Of a stretch of 6,444 nucleotides of DNA, positions 1 through 6,444 are shown piece by piece. The first letter of the stretch is position 1; each line of letters opens with the position of its first letter. Source of the stretch: Thermoleophilia bacterium (GTDB lineage: Bacteria; Actinomycetota; Thermoleophilia; Gaiellales; Gaiellaceae); assembly GCA_016844515.1 (NCBI GenBank), contig JAERMP010000133.1, positions 1 through 6,444 on the forward strand. Direction: 5' to 3'. Under the pieces are notes generated by a model that made no database searches, was not told the DNA's origin, and was given only the letters and a program-made list of their open reading frames with translations. The position numbers were made by a program, and so were the translations under genes.

Positions 1-381
1 GACGGCCATGACCGCGTCGCCGATGAACTTCTCCACAGTCCCGCCGTAGCGCTCGATCACACCACGTGCGGTCTCGAAATACTGGGAGAGGAGCTCCCGG
101 GTGTCCTCGGCGTCGCGGTCTTCCGATGCCGTTGTGAACCCGACGAGGTCGAGGAAGAGGAGCGACACCAGGCGGCGCTCGGCGGCCGTGGTCGGTTGTG
201 CCGATGGGGGTGAGGTCGAAGTCGGGGTTGCCGCGAGCCCGGCGCCGCACTCGCCGCAGAACTTCTGGCCAGGGAGATTCGAGGCACCGCACGATCCACA
301 CACAGCCTGGAGCGGCGAGCCGCACTCGCCGCAGAACTTCTGACCCTCCGCGTTGACGTGGCCGCACGACGCGCAGGTCAT
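1..381 (-). CDS. Gene C: double zinc ribbon - class III nucleotide cyclase family protein, 3'-partial (runs off left edge)
   Basis: The frame starts at ATG 381, overlaps the gene B stop (ATGA), and stays open for 127 codons to base 1. The N-terminus carries two zinc ribbons with Cys at 3, 6, 17, 20, 28, 31, 42 and 45, the same positions as in gene B. A Thr/Ser/Pro-rich linker (about 52-65) follows. The cyclase domain then begins with AAERRLVSLLFLDLVGFT, giving Asp78 as the first metal ligand, and reaches VEKFIGDAVMAV with Lys118 and Asp122, the second metal ligand. From residue 66 to the edge it matches gene B at 51 of 62 positions (hand count, no gaps). The rest of the cyclase domain lies outside; an ATPase and TPR region are expected by analogy with gene B but not seen. 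It is the third member of the array and probably co-translated with gene B. An ORF finder that requires a stop codon inside the window would miss it. Confidence 0.9.
   Translation of the reverse strand, partial: MTCASCGHVNAEGQKFCGECGSPLQAVCGSCGASNLPGQKFCGECGAGLAATPTSTSPPSAQPTTAAERRLVSLLFLDLVGFTTASEDRDAEDTRELLSQYFETARGVIERYGGTVEKFIGDAVMAV
244..342. repeat. 24-nt perfect direct repeat encoding the two zinc-ribbon knuckles of gene C
   Basis: Bases 244-267 and 319-342 are identical over 24 nt and lie 75 nt (25 codons) apart. The coding strand specifies QKFCGECG in both copies, the second Cys-X2-Cys knuckle of each ribbon. A 22-nt core of the same sequence recurs perfectly in gene B at 3751-3772. 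This is the DNA trace of the internal ribbon duplication and of the gene duplication, not a mobile element. Confidence 0.8.
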
Positions 382-3300
382 GCCGTCACCTTCGCAGGGC
401 TGCGTGCCGCCTCGATGCGCTCGAGCCAGCGGACGGCACCCATGCGCTCGAACAGCTCCTGTGCCTCGTCGAGTAGCGGCTCGGCCTCGTCTCCACGGCC
501 CGACTCCGCGAGCCACACGCCGTAGTCCGCGAGCACCGGCGCGAGGTGTCCCGCCCGTCCGTAGTTCCGTGCTGCCGCAAGTGCTTCCGCGAACGCGTCC
601 GCGGCCGCGTCCTCGTCACCTGCGGAGATGGCCCTGAACGCGCGAACGCGTCCGCCCTGCGATCGCATCGCCCGCGTGAGACTTGCAGACGGAACCTTCT
701 CGTACAGCTCGGCAAGCGGCACCGTCGCGGCCCGGTCGCCGAGGAGGGCGGCGCCGTCGGCCCCCCACCCGAGGACGTAGGCCATGACGCCCCAGCGCAC
801 GGTCTCGCTCGTGATCTCCCAGATCCGTTCGAGAGCCTCGATCGCGTCGGCGAGCCTCCCGTCGACGAATGCGGCGACGGCGTTGGCGAACAGCCCCTGC
901 GCGACGCTGTTCTGATCGGCGGACTCCACGAGCCCCGGTGGCACGCGCGCGAGCCATGCTCGTGCGTCCTCGTCGTCGCCGCGCTCGAAGCTCGCTTTCG
1001 CGAGGAAGAGGACCGCAGCGATCGGGTTCGCGCTCGTGACGACTCCCTCTGGCAGGCTCTCGGCCGCGACGGCGAACGCCTCGTTCCAGTCTCCGTCCTC
1101 GATGTGCTGGATGGCCAGCCCAGCCGCGAACCAGGTCAGGTAGTGGCGATGTCCGCGAGCCTGCGCTATCGCAATCCCCCGCTCGAGCAGCTCCGACGCT
1201 TCGTCGGGACGGTCTCTCTCGTCCGTCAGCACGATGAGGTTGTTGATGGCTCGGAGCATGGGCTCGACGAGGTCGTTTTCTTCGGCTACACGCAGCGACT
1301 CGCGCAGCAGCGCGTGCTGCTCGTGGGGTCGCGATGCGCCGAGTATCAGGCTCTTCGTGTTCAGCGCCTGGGAGACGAGCGAAAGGTCGCCGTGGGCCTC
1401 GGCGACATCGATCGCCACTTCAATGTGCTGGCGGGCGCGCGCGAAGTCACCCGAGAAGAACTCGATCCTTGCGACCTCCGCCGCGAGCTTGCCGACGTCG
1501 ACGTCACGCTCCTCCTCCGAGAGCGCGTCGAAAGCGGGCCGCAGCGTCTCGAGCGCCTCGCCGGCACGGTTGAGCTGCCAGAGCGCGAGGCCGAGCGAGG
1601 CAGCGGAGCGCGCGGCGGCGTGGGTCTCTCCTGCCGCACTAAACGTCTCGACCGCCGCGCGCAGACGCTCCTCGGCGTCGGCCATACGGTCCGCTACGAG
1701 CGCCAGCTTGCCGGCCTGCTCGAGCAGCCGCGCCCGCTCGAGCGGCTCCTCCGCGATCGCCGCTGCATCGTCGAAGGCACGCTGAGCGTCTTCCGGTGCC
1801 CCGAGAGCAGCAGCCCGGTCTCCGGCCCTTTCGAGCCAGGCGCACGCTGCGCGACCGTTCTCCGCCGCCTCGGGCCCCTTTGGATCCGAGTCGTGAGCGT
1901 CGCGGTAGTGGGCGGCGATCACCTCGGCGATCTCGTCCGGATCGATCCCCGCGTCGTGCTCGAGGTACGCAGCTGCCGCCCGGTGGAGCCGGCCCCGCTC
2001 TTTGCGTGCAAGCGTCTCGTAGGCCACCCGCTGGACGAGCGCTTGCAAAAAGCCGTACTGGCCGCGTTCGGGCGAACGCGGGTCGGAGTCGATCGTGAGG
2101 AGCTCTTTGCGGACGAGACGCTCGAGCACGGGCTGCAACGCCTCCTCGTCGGCGGACCCGAGCGCGGCGACGCCGCGTACACCGAACGTCTTTCCGAGCA
2201 CGGCGGCGTGCTCGATCACACGGCGCTCCTCGGGCTCGAGGCCGTCGAGACGCGCGGCGATGAGCGCGTGGAGGGTTTCTGGGACGTCGAGGGAGTCGAG
2301 CTGGCCGACGACACTCAGCGTGTCGCCCTCGCGGGCGAGCGCACCGCGGTCGAGCAGCATGCGCACGGTCTCGACGGCGTAGAGAGGGATTCCGTCCGCG
2401 CGCTCTCGGATCTGCGTGCGCACCTCGTCGGGCAGGCCCGGGACGAGCCCGTCCAGCAGCGCGTCCATCGCAGCGTCGGAGAGAGGCTCCAGCACGAGCG
2501 TTGTCGAGCTCCGGCTGTGAGCGCCGAAGTCACTGCGGCGCTCGAGCAGCTCGGGACGAGTCAGCGCGAGGACGAAGATCGGCCGCGCACGTGACCATTC
2601 GAGGAGGTGCTCGATGAAGTCCAGCAGCGCGGTGTCCGCCCAGTGCAGGTCCTCGAACACGAGAGCCACAGGGGCGCTGTCGCTCATCCGCTCGATGAAG
2701 AGCCGCCAGGCGGAGAAGAGATCGGCTCGCTCGACCTGCGGTCGCTCACCGAGGCCGAGCAAATGGCGCAGGAGCGGCTCGACCCACTCGCGCTCGCCGT
2801 GGTCGGAGACGTGCTGCTCCACGGCGACGGCGAGCTTCGTCAGCGCGCTCGACTCCGGCTCGTCCTCGGCGATCCCGGCCCGCATCCGCACCATCTCGGC
2901 CAGCGCCCAGAAGGCGACACCCTCGCCGTAGGCCAGGCAGCGCCCGCGGTGCCACCAGATCTGCTCGACGAGCCCGTCGAGGTGCTTCTCGAATTCCCAG
3001 GCGAGCCGCGACTTCCCGATTCCTGCGACGCCGACGACCGTGACGAGCGTCGCGCGGCCGTCGTCGGCGCTTCCGTGGAAGAGGTCTCTGACGAGCCGGA
3101 GCTCGCGGTCTCGGCCGACGAATGGAGCTTCGAGCGCGCTCGCGCGACCCTCGCCGCCACGGTTGGCGACCACGCGGAGCGCCTGCCAGAGGGGAACCGG
3201 CTCCGCCTTCCCCTTGAGGTCGTGCATCCCGACCTCCACGTAGGCGATCGCAGCTTCGCTCGCTCGTCTCGTGGTCTCCCCCGCAAGCACCGTGCCGGGC

Positions 3301-3887
3301 TCCGCTGCGGATTGAATCCGCGATGCCGTGTTGACGAGATCGCCCGCGACCATGCCCTGGCCTTCGGCGCCGACGGTGACCGCGGCTTCGCCCGTGAGGA
3401 CGCCCGCGCGCGCTTGTAGCCCCGGGTCGAGGTCAGGAACGGCGCCGACGAGGTCGAGGGCGGCGCGAACCGCGCGCTCGGCGTCGTCCTCCTGCGCGAC
3501 GGGAGTTCCCCAGACGGCCATCACAGCGTCGCCGATGAACTTCTCAACCGTCCCGCCGTAGCGCTCGATGATCGTTCGCGAGCTCTCGAAGTAGCGGGAG
3601 AGGAGATCTCGCGTGTCCTCGGCGTCGCGGTCCTCCGAGAGTGCGGTATGCCCGACCAGGTCGGCGAAGAGGACGGAGACGAGGCGGCGCTCGGCTGCGG
3701 GGGCCGACGCCTGCGGAACCGCTGGCGCGGCGGTTGCTCCTAGCGCCGTCCCGCACTCGCCGCAGAACTTCTCGCCCGGCTCGTTCGCGGCGCCGCAGGA
3801 TGGGCAGGCGCTCGCGAGCGCAGTGCCACACTCGGAGCAGAACTTCCGCCCCTCGCGGTTCTCGGTTCCGCAGCTCGGGCAGGTCAT
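378..3887 (-). CDS. Gene B: double zinc ribbon - class III nucleotide cyclase - STAND/AAA ATPase - TPR protein (complete)
   Basis: This is an 1169-residue soluble protein. Residues 1-49 hold two zinc ribbons (Cys 3, 6, 17, 20 and 28, 31, 42, 45), followed by an Ala/Pro linker to about 65. Residues 66-238 form a class III cyclase domain: metal-binding Asp76 (LFADLVGHT) and Asp120 (FIGDAVMAV), Lys116 at the purine-recognition Lys position, and the transition-state pair Asn186/Arg190 (VNTASRI). The usual adenine-contacting Asp, seven residues before the Asn, is Met179. From about 254 follows a P-loop ATPase: FVGRDREL at 256-263, Walker A GVAGIGKS at 286-293, and Walker B ending FEDLHWAD at 411-418. 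The conserved helical extension includes DGIPLYAVETVRML at 498-511 and GQYGFLQ at 609-615. TPR-like helices fill about 665-1160, with no DNA-binding HTH at the end. The start is fixed by the RBS and by alignment with gene C. The likely role is a cytosolic signal-transducing ATPase with a probable nucleotide cyclase output; ligand and product are unknown. Its ATG overlaps the gene A stop and its TGA overlaps the gene C start. Confidence 0.95.
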   Translation of the reverse strand: MTCPSCGTENREGRKFCSECGTALASACPSCGAANEPGEKFCGECGTALGATAAPAVPQASAPAAERRLVSVLFADLVGHTALSEDRDAEDTRDLLSRYFESSRTIIERYGGTVEKFIGDAVMAVWGTPVAQEDDAERAVRAALDLVGAVPDLDPGLQARAGVLTGEAAVTVGAEGQGMVAGDLVNTASRIQSAAEPGTVLAGETTRRASEAAIAYVEVGMHDLKGKAEPVPLWQALRVVANRGGEGRASALEAPFVGRDRELRLVRDLFHGSADDGRATLVTVVGVAGIGKSRLAWEFEKHLDGLVEQIWWHRGRCLAYGEGVAFWALAEMVRMRAGIAEDEPESSALTKLAVAVEQHVSDHGEREWVEPLLRHLLGLGERPQVERADLFSAWRLFIERMSDSAPVALVFEDLHWADTALLDFIEHLLEWSRARPIFVLALTRPELLERRSDFGAHSRSSTTLVLEPLSDAAMDALLDGLVPGLPDEVRTQIRERADGIPLYAVETVRMLLDRGALAREGDTLSVVGQLDSLDVPETLHALIAARLDGLEPEERRVIEHAAVLGKTFGVRGVAALGSADEEALQPVLERLVRKELLTIDSDPRSPERGQYGFLQALVQRVAYETLARKERGRLHRAAAAYLEHDAGIDPDEIAEVIAAHYRDAHDSDPKGPEAAENGRAACAWLERAGDRAAALGAPEDAQRAFDDAAAIAEEPLERARLLEQAGKLALVADRMADAEERLRAAVETFSAAGETHAAARSAASLGLALWQLNRAGEALETLRPAFDALSEEERDVDVGKLAAEVARIEFFSGDFARARQHIEVAIDVAEAHGDLSLVSQALNTKSLILGASRPHEQHALLRESLRVAEENDLVEPMLRAINNLIVLTDERDRPDEASELLERGIAIAQARGHRHYLTWFAAGLAIQHIEDGDWNEAFAVAAESLPEGVVTSANPIAAVLFLAKASFERGDDEDARAWLARVPPGLVESADQNSVAQGLFANAVAAFVDGRLADAIEALERIWEITSETVRWGVMAYVLGWGADGAALLGDRAATVPLAELYEKVPSASLTRAMRSQGGRVRAFRAISAGDEDAAADAFAEALAAARNYGRAGHLAPVLADYGVWLAESGRGDEAEPLLDEAQELFERMGAVRWLERIEAARSPAKVTA
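386..392 (-). promoter_or_regulatory. Ribosome-binding site of gene C, inside the end of gene B
   Basis: The minus-strand sequence reads AAGGTGA, followed by a 4-nt spacer (CGGC) and the ATG of gene C at 381. It is encoded by the Lys-Val-Thr codons of the gene B C-terminus (KVTA-stop). It occupies the same relative position as the site before gene B, which supports both start assignments. Confidence 0.75.
3513..3887. repeat. Paralogous direct repeat: start of gene B, partner copy at 1-381 (start of gene C)
   Basis: The 5' portion of gene B repeats that of gene C about 3.5 kb away in the same orientation. As an example, 1-60 and 3513-3572 match at 54 of 60 bases by hand count. The copies differ by six bases in the linker (two codons). 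A similar relation holds between the ATPase regions of genes A and B, for example around 5815 and 2348. This is ancestral tandem gene duplication with later divergence and could support unequal recombination. Confidence 0.8.
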
Positions 3888-6444
3888 GCGGGCACCTCGG
3901 TGCGGGTGGGCGCAACGGCATCGAGTCGCTCGAGCCAGGGCGTCGCCGCAAGTCGCTCGAAGATCTCGCGCGCCTCAGCGAACGACGACGCGTCTCCCGT
4001 CAGCTCGCCGTGCTCGAGCCGCGTGACCGCGAGCCAAAACGGGATGCCGATTTCGCGGAAGCGCGCCGCTGCCGTCTCGAACTCTGCGGGATCACCACCG
4101 AGACGCGCACGGAAGCGGTGCGCGTGCGCCTCCAGATAGGGCGGTCGCCGGCCGGGCGGAATTGCCTCGATCGTTGCAAGTAACTCCCGCACTGCCTCGC
4201 CCTCGCCGAGCGCAATCGCGGCTTCAAGCGCCTCCACGAGGCCCTGCTCGACGGCCTGGTGCGAAACGCCGAGCGTCTGCTCGCCTTCCAGGACCTTCTG
4301 GCCTGCCTCGAGGGCCTCGCGGAGGCGGCCCTCCGCCCGGTAGAGCGCGGCGGTTCCGCCGAAGAAGCACGCACGCTCCTGCACGTCGGGGGAACCTTCG
4401 AGGCTCGAGAACAGTGAGTAGAGACGCTGCGCCTCGGCCAGATCGCCGCGCTGGAGGTGGATCTCGAGTGGCCCGGAGAGGAGGCTGAGGAACATCCCGC
4501 CCGAACGCTCCTGCTCCTCCTGCAGCTCCTCCGGGATGTCGAGGGCGTCGTCCCAGCGCCCGGTCATGAACAGGGCGTAGCTCATCTCTGCGAGGATCGA
4601 CCACTCGTAGGGACGGCTACCTACTTTCCTGTTGAGCTCGAGCGACTCGCGAAGGTAGCCGAGCGCGTCGGCGTAGCGATCGCGATGGAACGACTGGTCG
4701 GAGAGGATGAAGTAGGCACTGCTCGCCGGCTCCGTGAAGTCGTGCTCGAGTGCGATTGCCAGCTCGTGCTTGAGCAGCCCGTCCGCCTCTTCGATGTGCC
4801 CTCGACTGTGAGCGATGGCCGCCTTGGCCCCGAGCGCGATCGCGACGGCCTCCGTGTACCCGTACGCCTCGGCGATGTCGAGGGCAAGCTCGGCGCGCTC
4901 GGCTGCCCGCTCGAGGTCCCCAGCCTTCCAGTACGCGAGCGACATGCGCGACGCCAGGAGCGCGAGATCCTCATCAGGCTCGTCGGTCGATATGACGTCG
5001 AATGCGCGCTCCATCCGTGCGAGCGCATCGTCGAGCCTGCCCGTAAAGGACTCGACCCGTGCCAGTCGGGTCGAGACCCGAGCGGCGGCATGTGTGTCGC
5101 CCTGCTCCTCGTACAGCGCGATCGACCCCTCGAAGAGCCGGCGCGCCGCGTCGGGATCAGCGGCTCTCCTGGCCATCTCGCCTGCGCTGTCGAGAAGCGT
5201 TGCGCGGGCCGACGAGTCCTCGGTGAGCTCAGCCGCCTGCTCGAAGTAGCGCCTGGCCTCCGCGGCCGCTGCGAGCGACTCGGCACGCTGCCCGGCTCGC
5301 ACGAGCGTGGCCTGCGCCTTACTCTTGATCTCTGCTGCGTCCTCCGCGTCCGGGACGGCTTCGTGCGCGGCGACGTAATGCGATGCGATCACCTCGACCA
5401 CCTCGTCCTCGTCCTCCGCAAAAGCTGCGCTCAGGTGGGCGGCGGCTGCGAGGTGCCTGGCACGGCGCTCTCGCTTCGAGAGCGTCTCGTAGGCGACGTG
5501 GCGCACGAGGTCCTGGAGGAACCCGTACTGGCCATGCTCGGGTGAGCGCGGGTCCGCCTGTACGCCGAGCACCTCCTTGCGTGCGAGGGCCGTGAGCAGC
5601 GGTTCGACCTCGGCGTCGGCGGGAGCGAGCGCGGCGAGCGCCTCCTTTGTAAAGGTCTTGCCTAGCACCGCCGCGTCTTGAAGCAACCGACGCTCCTCCG
5701 CGGAGAGGCCATCGAGCCGGGCGGCGATCAGAGCGTGCAGCGTCTCCGGAACCTCGAGCGCGTCGACCGGTCCGGTCACCCGGTAGACGGAGCCTTCCTG
5801 AACGAGGAGGCCCCGGTCGAGCAGCATCCGCACGGTCTCGACCGCGTACAGAGGGATGCCCTCGGCGCGCGCGAGGATGCGGTCGCGAACCTCCGAGGGA
5901 AGCCCTGGCACGAGCCCGGTCAGGAGCTCCGCCATCGCTTGTGCCGAGAGAGGCTCCAGGTAGAGCGAGGTGAAGCTCCGCTGCCCGGCGCCCCACGTCG
6001 GCCGCCGCTCGAGCAGCTCGGGCCGCGCGAGCGTGACCACGAAGATGGGGTGGTTCCGCGACCAGTCGAGCAGGTATTCGACGAAGTCGAGCAGGCTCGC
6101 GTCCGCCCACTGCATGTCCTCGAATGCGAGCACGGTCGGATAGCTCTCCGCCAGGCGCTCGAAGAAGAGGCGCCAGGCCGCGAACAAGTCCTGCTGGTCG
6201 CGCGCCTGGTGCTCGGCCAGCCCGAGCAGATGTGCGAGCCGGGGCTCGAGGAAGTCGCGCTCCTCGCGGTCGAGGATGTGCTCGTCGAGCGTGGCGTGCA
6301 GCTTGGCCAGCGCGGACGCCGGCTCCTCCTCCTCGGCGATGCGGCAGCGCATGCGCACCATGTCGGCGAGCGCCCAGTAGGTCACGCCCTCGCCGTAGGA
6401 GAGGCAGCGCACGCGGTGCCAGTAGACGGTCTCGGCGATGCCGT
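3884..6444 (-). CDS. Gene A: cyclase-family STAND/AAA ATPase with TPR repeats, 5'-partial (N-terminus beyond right edge)
   Basis: The frame is open from the right edge to a TGA at 3884-3886 and gives 852 codons. It matches gene B from about residue 305 with almost no gaps, so roughly 304 residues (by analogy zinc ribbons, cyclase domain and Walker A) should lie outside the window. Visible parts, numbered from the first whole codon at 6442: the conserved WHR..CLSYGEG segment at 8-19; a Walker B strand ending FEDMQWAD at about 103-114 (6101-6136); a conserved ARPELLERR stretch; EGIPLYAVETVRMLLDRG; and a GQYGFLQ...VAYETL segment. After these comes a long alpha-helical TPR-like region to the C-terminus. 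There is no C-terminal LuxR-type HTH, transmembrane segment or signal peptide. A GTG at 6412 could be mistaken for a start, but paralogue similarity continues upstream of it (ETVYWHR), so it is internal. The protein probably acts as an ATP-dependent signalling switch with a partner-sensing TPR half. That the missing N-terminus carries a cyclase is inference from genes B and C. Confidence 0.9.
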   Translation of the reverse strand, partial: GIAETVYWHRVRCLSYGEGVTYWALADMVRMRCRIAEEEEPASALAKLHATLDEHILDREERDFLEPRLAHLLGLAEHQARDQQDLFAAWRLFFERLAESYPTVLAFEDMQWADASLLDFVEYLLDWSRNHPIFVVTLARPELLERRPTWGAGQRSFTSLYLEPLSAQAMAELLTGLVPGLPSEVRDRILARAEGIPLYAVETVRMLLDRGLLVQEGSVYRVTGPVDALEVPETLHALIAARLDGLSAEERRLLQDAAVLGKTFTKEALAALAPADAEVEPLLTALARKEVLGVQADPRSPEHGQYGFLQDLVRHVAYETLSKRERRARHLAAAAHLSAAFAEDEDEVVEVIASHYVAAHEAVPDAEDAAEIKSKAQATLVRAGQRAESLAAAAEARRYFEQAAELTEDSSARATLLDSAGEMARRAADPDAARRLFEGSIALYEEQGDTHAAARVSTRLARVESFTGRLDDALARMERAFDVISTDEPDEDLALLASRMSLAYWKAGDLERAAERAELALDIAEAYGYTEAVAIALGAKAAIAHSRGHIEEADGLLKHELAIALEHDFTEPASSAYFILSDQSFHRDRYADALGYLRESLELNRKVGSRPYEWSILAEMSYALFMTGRWDDALDIPEELQEEQERSGGMFLSLLSGPLEIHLQRGDLAEAQRLYSLFSSLEGSPDVQERACFFGGTAALYRAEGRLREALEAGQKVLEGEQTLGVSHQAVEQGLVEALEAAIALGEGEAVRELLATIEAIPPGRRPPYLEAHAHRFRARLGGDPAEFETAAARFREIGIPFWLAVTRLEHGELTGDASSFAEAREIFERLAATPWLERLDAVAPTRTEVPA
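3893..3898 (-). promoter_or_regulatory. Ribosome-binding site of gene B, inside the end of gene A
   Basis: The minus-strand sequence reads GAGGTG, then a 5-nt spacer (CCCGC), then the ATG of gene B at 3887. The same bases encode the Glu-Val codons of the gene A C-terminus (EVPA-stop). This position supports the ATG at 3887 as the true start and implies translation coupled to gene A through the ATGA overlap. Confidence 0.75.

Noticed and set aside
546..2594. 682-codon plus-strand open frame opposite gene B
   Set aside because: It lies in exact codon register antisense to gene B, where a stop appears only if the sense gene uses TCA, TTA or CTA codons, which are rare in this GC-rich DNA. Its translation shows no recognisable domain, whereas gene B has clear motifs throughout.
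2607..3419. 270-codon plus-strand open frame
   Set aside because: It is the continuation of the same in-register antisense frame opposite the gene B cyclase and ATPase domains. It has no domain signal of its own.
4457..5545. 362-codon plus-strand open frame opposite gene A
   Set aside because: It is again codon-register antisense to a motif-bearing gene and is explained by GC-biased third positions.
6410..6412. GTG at 6412 as the start of gene A
   Set aside because: The frame is open to the window edge and similarity to gene B continues upstream of the GTG (YWHR before it), so this is an internal Val codon of a 5'-truncated gene.
378..6444. LuxR/MalT-type transcription regulators (large ATPase-TPR proteins)
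   Set aside because: Gene A and gene B both end in TPR-like helices with WLER(L/I) near the C-terminus and no helix-turn-helix follows, so a direct DNA-binding role is not supported.
1..6444. Cyclic-nucleotide anti-phage system (Pycsar- or CBASS-like)
   Set aside because: A cyclase domain is present, but no effector gene (membrane, nuclease, TIR or similar) is visible and every gene in the window is of the same family. The idea could only be revisited with flanking sequence.
1..6444. CRISPR array, tRNA/rRNA, insertion sequence, terminator or intergenic promoter
   Set aside because: The coding frames cover the whole window with overlapping ends. The only repeats seen are coding duplications, and no inverted repeat with a U-tract or transposase motif was noticed.

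Overview
The window is entirely protein-coding on the minus strand. It holds one complete gene and parts of two others, and all three belong to the same large multidomain family. Read in the direction of transcription (right to left) they are: gene A (3884-6444, 5' end beyond the right edge), gene B (378-3887, complete, 1169 residues) and gene C (1-381, first 127 codons only, running off the left edge). The complete architecture, seen in gene B, is: double zinc ribbon, class III nucleotide cyclase domain, STAND/AAA-type P-loop ATPase with its helical continuation, then a long TPR-like helical repeat region. Gene A shows the part after Walker A and gene C shows the zinc ribbons and the first half of the cyclase domain.

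The genes are tightly packed. Both junctions are ATGA overlaps, where the start codon shares bases with the upstream stop codon. Each start has a purine-rich ribosome-binding site lying inside the last codons of the gene before it. There is no intergenic DNA, so no promoter, terminator, RNA gene or regulatory site can be assigned. The promoter should lie beyond the right edge, upstream of gene A or of further genes.

The DNA is strongly GC-rich (clearly above 60 percent by eye), with GC-biased third codon positions. That bias also produces long spurious antisense frames. GC content plus the zinc-ribbon/cyclase/ATPase/TPR architecture fits a soil or environmental actinobacterium-like lineage (for example Thermoleophilia/Gaiellales), although similar proteins occur in other GC-rich phyla. 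This placement is inference and no marker gene is present.

Functionally, the three proteins look like co-expressed cytosolic signalling ATPases in which TPR repeats may sense a partner or ligand, the ATPase module acts as a switch, and the cyclase domain may make a cyclic nucleotide. The ligand, the product and the downstream effector cannot be read from this window. The most notable features are the tandem paralogous array itself, the duplicated start-stop/RBS junction, the missing canonical adenine-specifying Asp in the gene B cyclase site, and the faster divergence of the TPR halves compared with the ATPase core.
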